The translations under genes were made by a program, and so were the position numbers. The notes beneath the pieces were generated by a model. It made no database searches and was not told the origin of the DNA. It saw only the letters and a list, made by a program, of their open reading frames with translations. Of a stretch of 64,000 nucleotides of DNA, positions 44,709-57,257 are shown piece after piece; within the stretch, counting starts at the first letter, position 1, and each line of letters begins with the position of its first letter. Source of the DNA: Vigna angularis (lineage: Eukaryota > Streptophyta > Magnoliopsida > Fabales > Fabaceae); the NCBI RefSeq assembly GCF_016808095.1, contig NC_068972.1, positions 22,560,289-22,624,288 on the forward strand, given 5' to 3'.

Positions 44709-46420
44709 TTTCATTTCTACATTCAATATGATCACATTTCTCTTTTTCTATACTTATATTTTTAATGACCACGTTACTTTTAAAAGTGAATTATGAAGTT
44801 ATTAATAACGTATTCAAATATTATTTCTTAGTATAATGGTATCATAACATTAAGATGTGAGTTCTATAAACTAAAGATAAGCTTTATCACAAAAATAAAT
44901 ATATTATACGTAATTTTATCAAGAACTTTTAAATAAAACGTATATAGACAAATAAGAGAGATAAGAATTGCAATATTTTTCATTAGAATTTGGTATATAT
45001 ATAGTTCATTCTAATTTTTTATAAATGTAAGTGATTTTGAACAACTGTGAATAAACTCCAAAGAATATTTTCTTCTATCTAGAAGGTTGCCAGTAGCTCA
45101 TTTTAAATATTATCGTTGATTTCTGTCAGGACTCAGAAAATAGCGTGCACAGTGGAGTCCACGTGACAGCAGGAGAGCGCGCCACCTCAGCCGTGCACAT
45201 GGGCGACAGCAGCGTCTGACGCCCCACTGACGAACGCCAGCTGTCGCACGCCGAGCTGAGTTAGCAGCGTCAGTGGAGCGCCGTCGGCCAGGTTGTGAAC
45301 GTGCGCCCGACAGTAGTGGAGTACACGTGTCCGCCTGGGAGTGGACGTCCGGCATCTACAGTCAGAGTGAACGTGCGTTCGGCGTAGTGGAATACACGTG
45401 TCCGCCTGGGAGTGGACATCCGTCCAGCATGGCAGTCAGAAGCGCAGTGGAGAACGTGCTGCCAGCGTGTGAACGTGCGATCGGCGATGGTGGAAGACGC
45501 GTGGCAACTGTAGAGTGGTCGACCGTCCATCATGGGCTGTCAGAGGCGTAGTGGGGGTGCGCTGGCGGAGTGCGGACGAGCGTTGGCGGGGTGGAAAGCA
45601 GATCTGAGATTCTGAACTTATTCTCCATTTCCCCCTGCGCGCACCTCTCTGCTTCAGTTTCTGAGACTCAATTCTCTCCTCTTTCTCTCTACACCCTCAG
45701 CTCTTTCTCTCTCTAAGGAACCACCGTTGCATCCCCTCCGTTCTATTTTCCGGCACTGTTGAAGGACACTCGGCGTCAAGGATTTCCAGAGAAGAACGTT
45801 CGGTTCGTGAATCAGGACCGGTAAGTCCTTTCCTTCCTCTCTAACGTTCGTTTTTCCGTGAATGCAAACTCAATTCTGAGTGTACATTCGTAATCTTTCT
45901 TAGAGTGGGGTAATTCCGAGTTTGGTGTTGGGGTTCGTTCGTATAGTGGATTAACGAGCGTGGCCAGTAGAATCTGAGTAGGGAAGCGTCTGTGTGCGTC
46001 TGTGAACGTTCGGTCATTTCCAGGTAAGGGAAGCTTACTTAATTTAACTGTTTTTGATGCATGTTATGTGTGAACGTTCATTATTTTACTGTATGGGAAT
46101 AATGCATGATGGATGATATGTATGTGGTGTAAACGTTCGTTATTTGGTTATATGAATGTGATGCTTGATGTTACTAAGTTGCATGAACGTTCGTTATTGA
46201 TTTACTAGAAATGTAACATGATTAAGTTTATGTATGATGTATGAGATATATGAGACTTGGATGAAATGAGATATATGTATTTACATGAAATGGTTCGTAT
46301 GAAATGTAGAAGTTGATGTTGATATGAACGCATGAAACTATGAGATTTGTATGATGAGAAATGAACTAGAATGAAAATGGAGTGTGAGAGGAATTTCCAT
46401 AAAAATGTACGTTCGTACTG

Positions 46421-46800
46421 GACGGTCATTGACCGTTCGGTTTTCCTAGTAACAGTTGAAATATTGATTCTTTCACCCGAATGGAACACTGGTTGAGGAC
46501 GAGCGTCCTCGTGTCAAAAAGCTTTGCTTGAGCGTTCGGCCAAGTACTGTTGTATCTGAGTATTCTTTGACAAATTCCATGTTTTTACTTCCATTGATAA
46601 TATGCGTTCGTTCTGGACGGTCATTGACCGTTCGGTTTTTCCCTTGTAATATATCTGAAATGCTGACTCTGTCATTTGAATAAAATTCTGGTTGAGGACG
46701 AGCGTCCTCGTATTCTGATACCTTGCTTGAGCGTTCGGCCAAGCACTGTTGTACCCAGTAATTTTGATAAACTCCTTTCTGTTATATGTATATGTGTAAT
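46421..46800 (+). repeat. 195 bp tandem duplication inside the solo LTR
   Basis: Two copies begin near 46421 and 46616, each with GACGGTCATTGACCGTTCGG, GGTTGAGGACGAGCGTCCTC and GCTTGAGCGTTCGGCCAAG. GACGGTCATTGACCGTTC is a near-perfect hairpin. Confidence 0.8.
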
Positions 46801-46877
46801 AGTCTATTTTACCGTTCGTAAACACTTCTTCAAAAGTCCCTTAGTTTATTTATCAAGTTCTGTTAATTTAAGTTATT

Positions 46878-47055
46878 GAACGTTCGGTCTTACACTGAAC
46901 GTACGTTGAAACTGACGCTCGGTCTTATATCGAGCGTTCGTTATAAATGAGGCTCGGTCTTATACCGAGCGCTCGCTCAAAATGAGGCTCGGCCTTACAC
47001 TGAGCGCTCGCCCTAAATGGCGCTCGGGATTATTCTGAGCGCTCGTTCCTCTCTC
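46878..47055 (+). repeat. 35 bp tandem hairpin units, five copies
   Basis: Each unit has the form GCTCGGTcttatACCGAGCGCTCG followed by a short AAAT spacer. Arm changes are partly compensated (GGTC/ATCG, GGCC/CTGAG), so the ability to fold is largely kept. Confidence 0.78.
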
Positions 47056-48469
47056 GCAAATTTGCGTACGTCCACATTTTAGATTTCTAAACGCTCGGTC
47101 ATTAACCGGCAGAGGATTCATAACGAGTACTTTTATAAAAACCTTTCTTGTATTACTGACGCGTCCGCGTTTGATGTATTTGGCCTAGAGCCTTCCTTCT
47201 TAAATTACTCTTGAAGTAACGGTTTGAGTTCTCGAACGTCAGTTCACTCAACTGATTTTCAAGGTCATAACGTTCGTCCAATGAACAGTACCATACTTGG
47301 CCATTCCCGAAACGTAACTGTAACTCTGCCGTTCGTACTCTGATTCGAACGAGCGTCCTTTTGGTCTCACTTGCAGCGTTCGTCCTCAGTCTTTGGGGAC
47401 AGAACGTTCGGTTTTGGTGGTTTCCTTATGAATGATGAAAATGATTATGGAATGATATATGGTGAATGATGAACAGTATATGAGATGAAATAAAAGTATG
47501 AATGTATGATAAATAGTGAATGATGAATGGTATATGAGATGAAATGAAAGTTATGAATGTTGAACGAGCGTTCCAGGTTGGAACGACTCTTGGAAAATGT
47601 TGGAATTTGTCAAGTATGACTGTGGGAAGTTAATGTTGGCTGTTCGATCCTGATGTTCCGTGAGTGCTCGTCCTCAAGTAGAGGACGCACGTCATGCGTG
47701 GGAACGGCAGGAGGTCATCGTCCTTAGGGGTACTTTGGACGAACGTACTAACCTCGGGTGGCAGCTGATGAGGATGCCAGTTACCACACCACCCGGGTGC
47801 ACGAACGCTTGTAACTATGCAGAATTCATACAGTCCGGACAGTCAGTCGAGTGTTGAGTTTTATTTTGTACGTGCGTTAAATTATGTTGATGTATGATGA
47901 ATGCGTATGTTGATATGTATGTGTGAAATGAACTGTTTGCTGGAATTTATATGTTGATGCATGAGTTAAATTACGTAAGCTTACCCTGCGTTTTCCTTGT
48001 GTTGTCTCGTCATGTACGTCCGTCTTGTCATTGCAATGATCATCCGTGTGGATGTGAGCAGAAGGAGACGAGCGTTTGGAAGAGGTGCTGGAAGAAGAGA
48101 ATCTGGTTGAAGTGGAAGTGAAGACCGAGCAATGAGACGCTCGATTAGTAGTATAGTTGTTGAACTGAGTGGTCGTTCGACCATCTCTTGTTTTCGTTTT
48201 AAGTTAAATTCGATCGTTCGGTAATTGTACTGTATAAACCGTTCGGTCAGGTTTCTTGTACGTTCGGTTTTAATTTGTAACTTTCGTATGGACGTGCGGT
48301 TGTGCGCGTTCGTCCTTTAAGTTTGGTACTGTACTCAAGGACATTCGTCCTTGAGCATTCGTTCTCATTTTGGAATTTTGTTTTATTTGGAAAAACTGTT
48401 TTGGATTATTGTTAAATGTGATATTCTGAATATATAGTTTTGGCTGTATTTTTGGGATGTCACAATTTC

Positions 48470-49055
48470 ATGGCACTTTTATGGATAAGTTACATATTTT
48501 AAGTATTCATATAACTAATTAGATTTTAAACTATATTTATAATCTCAATTTCCTCTTTTAAATTAAAGGTAAAGAACTGCTAGCATGGGTCAAAAATAAT
48601 ATTGGATAATGCTAAAAGTTAACAAAAGAGAAAAATATATCCTAATATATATACACACATTACACTTTAATATAATAAATGTTTTAATTTTTTTATTTTA
48701 TATTCTTAACAAAGTTAGCCGAGACTTTCTATTAATAACATGATTAAAAAAATATTTGTATGATTAGGATTTCATTCGAAGTTTCATATTTTATCTTGAA
48801 AGAAAAATAATGTATGAGAATATATATAATGTTTATTTTTTACATCAATTGGATAAAGTATTTAACATCAATTACACTTGAATTGAAAATAATATTACAC
48901 AGTTTGTCTCAAGATCTAAACAAATTTCTATTCACATCTTTGAATAATATCCAAAGATTATAATTACTTGATTCAAAATATTTTTTTAATGTGTGATTAA
49001 TTATTTCTTAAGTTTAAGCAAGGAAGATAAAACACATTTCATTTGTGCTTGTGTT
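48470..49055. other. AT-rich, no gene recognised
   Basis: Nothing identified on either strand. Confidence 0.5.
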
Positions 49056-49430
49056 GTTTATAGGGGTGGGCAAATCAAACTGACCTGCACTGCACTGTTA
49101 AAAATTGCATTGAACTAAAAACTAGTTGTCTGAACTAAACTGAACTAAAAACTAGTTCAGACAAACTAAACTAAACTATTTTTTGTTTTATCAAACTGTA
49201 TTGAACTAAATATAATAAATTGTACTAAACTACAATATAAACTGAACTACACTACTAACTATACTAGTTTTAAACTGAATTGTACTAATTTTAACCAAAA
49301 ACTCAGTAATTCAGCAACACTGACATTATAATCATAGATAAAAACCTGAAACTGGATCAATAAGAGATATGCCAACAAAAATACAATATACTTAACAGGT
49401 TCATCTTAAGTTGTACTACAGAGAAACTAT
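49056..49430. repeat. hAT-like end with GAACTAAACT subterminal repeats
   Basis: Starts TAGGGGTGGGCAAATCAAAC, a typical plant hAT terminus, followed by many direct and inverted copies of AACTAAACTGAAC/TAGTTCAG. It lies just outside, in the same orientation as, the similar terminus TAGGGCTGGGCATAAT at 49431. Its relation to the foldback is unclear: it may be the true outer end or a fragment of a related element. Confidence 0.5.
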
Positions 49431-50210
49431 TAGGGCTGGGCATAATTTACTAAACCACAATTATCTATACTCTATTATACTTAAAAAAACTGAAAAAGTG
49501 TATCCTAAAAATTAATTAACCTATTTTTTAGTTCAGTTTAAAAAAATGAACTTTACATACTTCGGTGCAGTGAACTGTTTGAACTAACTGTGTTATTTTC
49601 TTTGTTCAATTCCTTTCTTCAATAGAATTCATTTTCAATCACCATCGTCACAGGTTTCCTGCCGTCGTTTCGCTCTTCCTCTCTAACGTTGCCCATCCCT
49701 CCTTCCCTCTCCCCCGATTAGCCCTCCGCTGCTCGACAAGTCTTCAAGCTTTCCTTTCTTGCTTTTCGCTGCTCGACACTAGTCGTCTTGAAGTGTTTTG
49801 TTGGAGCTTCTCCCGCATCTGTTTAAGTACGCCGTCACCACCACAAGATTCTTCGTGGAGCAGAATTTTGCTGTCATTTTTACTATGATCTCTACATGTT
49901 TGTTGATATGCCTGGGAGAAAGTGATCTGTGTACTCATGCACTTTTCTATTTTAGGTTTCATTTGTATGTTTACCTTGGTGTTGATATTGTCCTGATTTA
50001 GTATTTTAGTTTAACTGTTCGCACTGATTCTTGGCAATACAAGCTCTCTTCCAGATCAAATGATTCTTCTGTTTGAGAAAATGGTTTTTAAAACTAGAAA
50101 ATGGTAAGAGAACCAAACGAGATTCATTATTTTCTTCTAAAATGTGCTTTTTGCTACAAGTTTTATCAAGAATTGATTTCGCCTAACATTTCTAGTTTCA
50201 ATTACTGCAG

Positions 50211-50560
50211 CGTGTTGACACCACTCTTCGAGGGTTATCGCCACAAGAAGCATAAAAACATCCTTATATTGCATTCATGGATGTCTACGTGTTTAGAACT
50301 GAAACTCTGCTGCAACTATTAAGATGGAAATTTTCTTCATTCAATGACTTTGGATATGAAATTATCTCATCTGTAGTGAGCGAGCACAATGTCCATGTGA
50401 GAGGGAATTGCTCATTGTTGTTCTTTTTTTTTTAAATCTTTGAATGCCAAAAATGTAATCTCTTTTGGTCTAGTAGTAACCAGCCAATTTTCTCTTTTCC
50501 TTTGCATCTCAAGCATATTTGTTCAATGACTATTGGCGAAGGTGGATTTTTCGAACCTTA
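50211..50560 (+). pseudogene. Captured ADP-glucose pyrophosphorylase fragment, left arm
   Basis: Glucose-1-phosphate adenylyltransferase makes ADP-glucose for starch in plastids. After an intron-like CTGCAG acceptor, 50211-50396 reads VDTTLRGLSPQEA, a stop (TAA at 50253), [36 protein letters not shown] and SEHNV. These are the conserved blocks of the family (normally ..GLSPEEA..PYIASMGVYVF..NDFGSEIIP..), probably the large-subunit type. The exon end CAT|GTGAG has a damaged last base. After about 117 bp a second piece from 50514 reads YLFNDYW, the start of the next exon. The intron is retained, so capture was from genomic DNA. Non-functional: stop, lost reading, no other domains. Confidence 0.85.
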
Positions 50561-51730
50561 CTGCTTCATCACTCATCTTTCAATCTCTTTTTGTGCTTGT
50601 GTTTTCCTATTTCAAGATTCATCAAGTATAATCCTCTACAAAGGCTCCTAGGATGATTTTTTTTCTTTAAAAATACTACTTTTGTGCTGTTAAATTAAAC
50701 AAATGACATTTTAGATGAAATATGTATGGGCATTTGAGTTCAAAAATTGGGTGACTGTCAAATGTTTACTAGAGTATACATTCACAGTTGTTGTTACCTA
50801 TGTATTGCTCTTTGTATTATTACTAGGCCTATCATCAATTTATAGTAATTGAGCAACATAATAATTGTATTAAAAGATGAATTTTTGTAGGATCTTTTTT
50901 GTCTTTCCTTTATGTTGTTGTTACCTATGTATTGTTCCTTTGTAGGAATCAATGTCCACGGTTTCTCTTTTATAAATTTTAGATATATTATAGTGTATGA
51001 TATACAGATTTATTGAAAACTTGCAGAGAAGGGCTTTTGTTTGTTGAACACATTAGATTCACACTCTTACATTTTACAAGGCTGGAGTAGAGTACCTTTC
51101 TCATTTTACATGTGTCATTTATTTCATGGTTTGCTTGCAAATTTCTTAATTGGAAAAGTTTGCAGTGAATTTTGTGAAGTATGATATAATTTCCTTTGTG
51201 ACCATTAGGAATTTAACTTGAACTTCTACTAGCTTCACATCCCAATTTATCTGTTTCATGATACATATCTTCTACGCGAAGTCCTTAATGAGTGAAAACA
51301 TATAAGCTAAGGTGCTCTAACCTTGTTTTTTCTTATTTTTTATATCTCTTTTGTATTTAGTTGCAGAATAAATGTATAAGAGCATGTTCCTTCAGGACCA
51401 ATACGTATGGAGGTAGCTTTCTTAATTAAATTCCTTGGTACTTTTGATTGAGTTGGTTAAGACTTTACATTTATTCTGATTTCTACTGATGAATACATGG
51501 CATAGGTGGTGATGCTTGGAATCTCTAGTGCTGCATTCTTTTGGGATATCTTCATATATATTGTATTTAATACCACGTGTTTATTAAGCTCACCTCATTA
51601 TTTAAAATATGATATTAACAAGAATTGTAGGATCTTTTTTGTCTTTGATATGTTGAGTAGTATTAGTCTAGGCATAAGCTAGTTTTTGCATTTTTAGTTT
51701 CAAGTTTGTGAATACTTGTAGTCATAACTA

Positions 51731-52130
51731 ATGAAAGCTAACTAACTAACCTGATTCTTACAAGTTTCAAACAACTAATGAAAGCTAGAAACAAAGTTGA
51801 CTACTAAAATTGATGACAGATTCGAAATTTGACCTATTCACTAAAATCTATCCGCTAAAACTGTGCCTATTTAAGCTATGCAGAATTATGACTTACTAAA
51901 CTAAGGGAAATGTAACAGAAGCTATCTCAACAAGTTCTAATTGGTAAAGATTAATGTAGAAAGATTAAAAACAATACAAACAATTACTATACAAAAATTC
52001 ACTATGCAAAGCTGAAATATAAAACTAATCTACTAACTATCAATTAAAATGAACATATAAAATCTGAACAAACCTAATACTACTATAATCAACTAAACAA
52101 CAACTAAGCAATTTCAAATTCATCTAACTA
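51731..52130. other. Loop of the foldback element
   Basis: AT-rich 400 bp without a partner in the arms. Contains repeated AACTAATGAAAGCTA (about 51727 and 51773) and no coding motif. Confidence 0.6.
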
Positions 52131-53304
52131 AGTTATGACTACATGTATTTACAAACTTGAAACTAAAAATACAAAGACTAGCTTATGCCTAGACTAATAC
52201 TACTCAACAGATCATTGACAAAAAAGATCCTACAATTCTTGTTAATATCATATTTTAAATAATGAGTTGAGCTTAGCAAACAAGTGGTATTAAGTACAAT
52301 ATATATGAACATATCCCAAAAGAATACAACACCAGAGATTTCAATGCATCACCACCTATGTTAAGTATTCATTAGTAGAAATCAGAATAAATGTAAAGTA
52401 TCAACCAACTCAATGAAAAGTACCAAGGAATTTAATTAACAAAGCTACCTCCATAGGGATTGGTCCTAAAGGAAGTCGCTCTTATACATTTATTCTGCAA
52501 CTAAATACAAAAGATATATAAAAAATAAGAAAAAACAAGAAGGTTAGAGCACCTTAGCTTATACGTTTTCACTCACTAAGGACTTCGCGTAGAAGATATG
52601 TATCATGAAACAGATAAATTGGGATGTGAAGCTAGTAGAAGTTCAAGTTAAATTCTTAATGTTCAAAAAGGAAATTATATCATACTTCATAAAATTCACT
52701 GCAAACTTTTTCGATTAAGAAATTTGCAAGCAAACCAGGAAATAAATAACACATGTAAAATGAGAAAGGTACTCTACTCCATTCTTTTAAAATGTAAGAG
52801 TGTGAATCTAATGTATTCAGCAAACAAAACTCCTACTCTGCAAGTTTTCATTAAATTTGTATATCATACACTATAATATATCTAAAATTTATAAAAGAGA
52901 AAGCACCGTGGACATTGATTCCTACAAAGGAACAATACATAGGTAACAACAAAATAAAGGAAAGACAAAAAAATCCTACAAAAATTCATCTTTTAATACA
53001 ATTATGATGTTGCTCAATTACTATAAACTGATGATAGGCCTAGTAACAATACAAAGAACAATACATAGGTAACAACCACTGTGAATGTCTACTCTAGTAA
53101 ACATTTGACAGTCACCCAAATTTTGAACTCAAATGCCCATAAATATTTCATCTAAAATGCCATTTGTTTAATTTAACAACACAAAAGTAGTATTTTTAAA
53201 GAAAAAAATCATCCAAGAAGCCTTTGAAGAGGATTATGCTTGATGAATCATGAAATAGGAAAACACAAGCATAGAAAGAGATTGAAATAGAGTGGTGAAG
53301 CAGT

Positions 53305-53651
53305 AAGGTTCGAAAAATCCACCTTCGCCAATAGTCATTGAACAAATATGCTTGAGATGCAAAGGAAAAGAGAAAATTGGGTGGTTACTACTAGACCAAA
53401 AGAGATTACTTTGTTGGCATTCCAAGATTTAAGAAAAAGAACAACAATGAGAAATTCCCTCTCACCTGGACATTGTGCTCGCTCACTACAGATGGGATAA
53501 TTACAGATCCAAAGTCATTGAATGAAGAACATTTTCATCTTAATAGTTGCAGCAGAGTTTCTGTTCTAAACACGTAGACACCCTTGGATGCAATATAAGG
53601 ATGTTCTTATGCTTCTTGTGGCGATAACCCTCGAAGAGTTGTGTCAACACG
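53305..53651 (-). pseudogene. Captured ADP-glucose pyrophosphorylase fragment, right arm
   Basis: Inverted copy of the left-arm fragment. Exon 53466-53651 is again 186 bp. Here the exon end is the intact CAG|GTGAG and the protein reads [19 protein letters not shown], closer to the family than the left copy. It has its own stop where Trp-Lys stood (L-L-R-stop). The next exon start, YLFNDYW, is at about 53325-53350. The two arms have therefore decayed independently. Confidence 0.85.
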
Positions 53652-54442
53652 CTACAGTCATTGAAACTAGAAATGTTAGATGAAATCAATTCTTGATAAA
53701 ACTTGTAGCAAAAGCACTTTTTAGAAGAAAATAATGAATCTCGTTTGGTTCTCTTACTATTTACTAGTTTTAAAAACCATTTTCTCAAACAGAAGAATCA
53801 TTTGATCTGGAAGAGAGCTTGCATTGTCAAGAATCAGTGCGAATGGTTAAACTAAAATACTAAATCAGGACAATATCAACACCAAGGCAAACATACAAAT
53901 AAAACCTAAAACAGAAAAGTGCATGAGTACACAAATCACTTTCTCCCAGGCATATCAACAAACATGTAGAGATCATAGTAAAAGTGACAGCAAAATTCTT
54001 CTCCACAAAGAATCTTGTGGTGGTGACGGCGTACTTAAACAGATGCGGGAGAAGCTCCAACAAAACACTTGAAGACGACTAGTGTCGAGCAGCGGAAAGC
54101 AAGAAAGGAAAGCTTGAAGAATTGTCGAGCAACAGAGGGCTAATCAGGGAAAAGGGAAGGAGGGATGGGCGACGGCAGAGAGGAAGAGGGCAACGACGGC
54201 AGAAAATCTGTGAAAGTGGTGATTGAAAATGAATTATATTGAAGAAAGAAATTGAACAAAGAAAATAACACACGCAGTTCAAACAGTTAACTGCACCGAA
54301 ATATGTAAAGTTCAGTTTTTTAAAACTGAACTAAAGAATAGGTTAATTAATTTTTAGTATACATTACTTCAGTTTTTTTTAAGTATAATAGAGTATAGAT
54401 AACTGTAGTTTAGTACAGTTTAGTAAATTATGCCCAGTCCTA

Positions 54443-57205
54443 CTTGTTTCTTGTTAATTTTTATTTGGGTTTATGAGATGAAAATAATTTAATTTATTTG
54501 CTTTTCGTTTGAACTTATGCTAACTATTTGTATCTTTAAATTTAGATTACAAATTGGAGTGCCCTTAATTAGTATAATTAACTTTGTAGAGTAATTTAAT
54601 CGCATGGAATATTTGAATACTTTTAGTTAAGAACTTTAAACGTTAAAAAGCATGTAAATAATAAAGCATAATTAAAATGTATTTAACATATTTTTAGCCA
54701 TTCTTTTACTGAAAATATGCATATAGTCATAGATTTTGAAAAAAGAAGAAAAAACCAGCTCATAAGACAAACATTTATTTAATACAAGACAGATGGCAGT
54801 CGCACATTACTTGTGTTTGTTTTCATCCCCCTTTCAACCTTGAGTATAAGTGTACGAAAAAGAACATAAGACAAATATTTATCTAACGAGACACGGGTCA
54901 TTTTTATTCGAAATTATTAAAATTTTGTTTAGTGGATAAATCCCATAAAAAGTTATTTTTATTTAAAGCCAATTAAATAGTTTCAACAAGGTAGACTTGA
55001 AATTTAAGTTCGTATGATATTCATTCATTAACACACAAATATCTTTAACATCACCTTAAAATAAAAATAGTAAACATAAAAGATGTGCGTAATATTGTTG
55101 TAAATAAGTGAAATGATTTACGTCGACTCATAAATTGTTCAACGTAATTTTTTTTATATTTATATATATGTTATTTTCTTCATTTTCATTATTCTAAAAC
55201 ATTGAAACACTTTCATTATGATGATACAGTGATAGTTTGATGGTATTTTTTCATCTAATCTTCTTTTTTGTAATGAACATTTTATGGAAAATATTTTTAT
55301 CTAATTGTTTCATCATTTATGTTTGTTTAATAAAGTTTGTACTTTCATTTATGACCCTAATTGTATTTTGGGAAACTCAGTTATGGTTTTGCATTAATAT
55401 TTCATTTTTTTATATCATGTTTATCAAAATTGAACTTGATTCTCACATTGGTTATTCTTTTTAATCAATAAAATAGCTACAATGAAATAAATATTTTTTA
55501 ATTTTTTTAGTTTTTTAGGTTGTGTATCAAATGAATAATTTCAATAAAGTTAAACAAAAGTTAGTGATAAGCGAAGTTAAATTTGGAACAAAGGTTGGGT
55601 CACTTAGGAGAAGATTGAATTGCATAGGTTAAAGGGTACTTAAGCGAAAGATAAACTTCAACTTGAACGTCTTTGAATTTGTACAACTCAATTTTTTTTC
55701 TTGAATTGTCCAATATTTGTTTTAATTTTAACTTCTATATTCATCAACTCTTGTTCGATTTTATCAAAATCCTTCGTTACACGCAAAACTATAAAGTTCT
55801 GAAATGTTTATTTCATTGTAGTTTTTTTTATTGGATATAGAACCTTTTACATTGGTGATAACTTAATTTCTATACTCTTGTATTGAAGCTTATTACACTC
55901 TGCATCTTTGTTTCCTTTATTTTTTTAGTTTTAGCTAAGATTTACATATATATTTGTTGGATGTCGGGATCGGATTGCCGTGTTGCTATGTTGTTGAGTT
56001 GTCGAGCTTCTACTTTGTCGACCTGTTAAGCTGTAGTGATTATAAAGTTGTCGAAATCGATTTGTCGTGATTCTTATGTTGTTGAGTTGTCGGGTTGTTA
56101 CTCTACCACATTGACTTGAAGGTGTTGAAGAAGGTTGACCTTGAGAGCTACATTGATTTGGACAAGGTTAGAATAGTCTAGGCTCGACCAATAGAGGAGA
56201 AGCTCAAGCATTTTTGAAAATGCTCGACCAACAAAAGATTTTCATTACAAGTTCCCAAATAGTGGAGAGAAGTTTAAGATTTTTCGTTGTAATTTTTCTA
56301 AGTGTGAACTACTAGAGAACATGTTTTGAACTTCTATATAGTGTTATTATTTTCATGTTCTCAGTTCAATAATGTTGTAGTCTTATTCGAGTTAGTTTTC
56401 AATTCCATATGTTTTAAGTTTTTCTTTTCAGTGTTCCATTTCTTCTTATTTATTCCATTTATTTTAGTTTTTGGCTTTTACTAACAAGTTTCAATTACAA
56501 GGTTTTGGTTGATGTTGTTTATTTTTGCTGTTTGAATTTTCATTTGGTTTTCAATCGCAATAATGTTGAGTTTTAAGCACCAACTAAACCATTTCTTCTA
56601 CTTTAGCTTTTGTTCCTTATTTGGATAACTAATTTACTTGCTTTGGTTTATAGTCTTTTTCAAGATCTCTTTCGTTTTCAAGTCTGCATAATCCTTAGTT
56701 CATTTTACCTTTTAATTAGCCTTGTTACATACTAGTTTAGTTTATGCTCCTTTAAGTTCAACACATTGCATTTTATTAGTTGTTTACTACATCATGTTTT
56801 CACTTCTGTTTACTTCTAAAACCCCCCAAAACATGTTGTTTTTGTATTCAATCAACGAACTCGTATGTCATTATTTCTTGGACTAACCTAAGTTAACCCC
56901 TATACTACATTAGTTAAAAGGAAAACTGAGATGACACTTGTGCAACACAAAAAGTTCCTCTATCAGTCGGCTCTTGTAAAATAACTTACAAAAATTTACA
57001 TCGATGAAACACTTCGATGTAAATTTACGTGTCCTAGTACAATGTTAGACCTAAAAAAAATATAAAAAGCCCAAAATAATGCATGTAAAAAAACTTTTTT
57101 GTATTAATGATTTGGCTGATTTTGTATTAACAATATGTCATGTATCAATCTTTTTATAAATAAAAGGGATTTAGAATAGTCAAAATAATTATTTTAGTTT
57201 ACAAG

Positions 57206-57206
<1 letters not shown>
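54443..57206. other. AT-rich, no gene recognised
   Basis: No supported frame. A 13 bp perfect inverted repeat with 8 nt loop lies at 56993-57026 (AAATTTACATCGA / TCGATGTAAATTT). Confidence 0.45.

Positions 57207-57255
<49 letters not shown>
57207..57255. repeat. (AT)n microsatellite
   Basis: About 48 bp of AT dinucleotide. Confidence 0.95.

Positions 57256-57257
<2 letters not shown>

Larger units (their letters stand above)
45124..48464 (+). repeat. Solo LTR, 3.3 kb, target duplication ATTTC
   Basis: 3341 bp from TGTCAGGACTCAG to GGGATGTCACA, flanked by ATTTC (45119-45123; 48465-48469). Length and the TGTGACATCCC-type inverted end suggest a Tekay/Del-like chromovirus LTR, which is an inference. 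G+C is higher than in the surroundings, especially 45124-45600. A CT-rich leader-like tract at 45620-45760 is followed by GTAAGT (45831) and AGGTAAGG (46022), possible splice donors. CGTTCGGT and relatives occur more than twenty times. Confidence 0.88.
49431..54442. mobile_element. Foldback element, 5 kb, hAT-like termini, captured gene DNA
   Basis: Left arm 49431-51730 and right arm 52131-54442 are inverted copies of about 2.3 kb, co-linear over their length with scattered substitutions and small indels, around a 400 bp unique loop. Termini TAGGGCTGGGCATAAT / TAGGACTGGGCATAAT. No clean 8 bp duplication at these edges; CTTGTTTC on the right partly matches GTTGTTTA before 49056. Both arms carry the same ADP-glucose pyrophosphorylase gene fragment, so capture preceded arm duplication. 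Confidence 0.85.

Noticed and set aside
45110..45551. Overlapping 81-92 codon frames in G+C-rich DNA
   Set aside because: Within the solo LTR, open on both strands because of composition; no motif.
49798..50001. 67-codon frame with hydrophobic stretch, repeated in the right arm
   Set aside because: Different frame from the recognisable enzyme exon, and duplicated only because the arms are inverted copies; looks like intron or flanking DNA.
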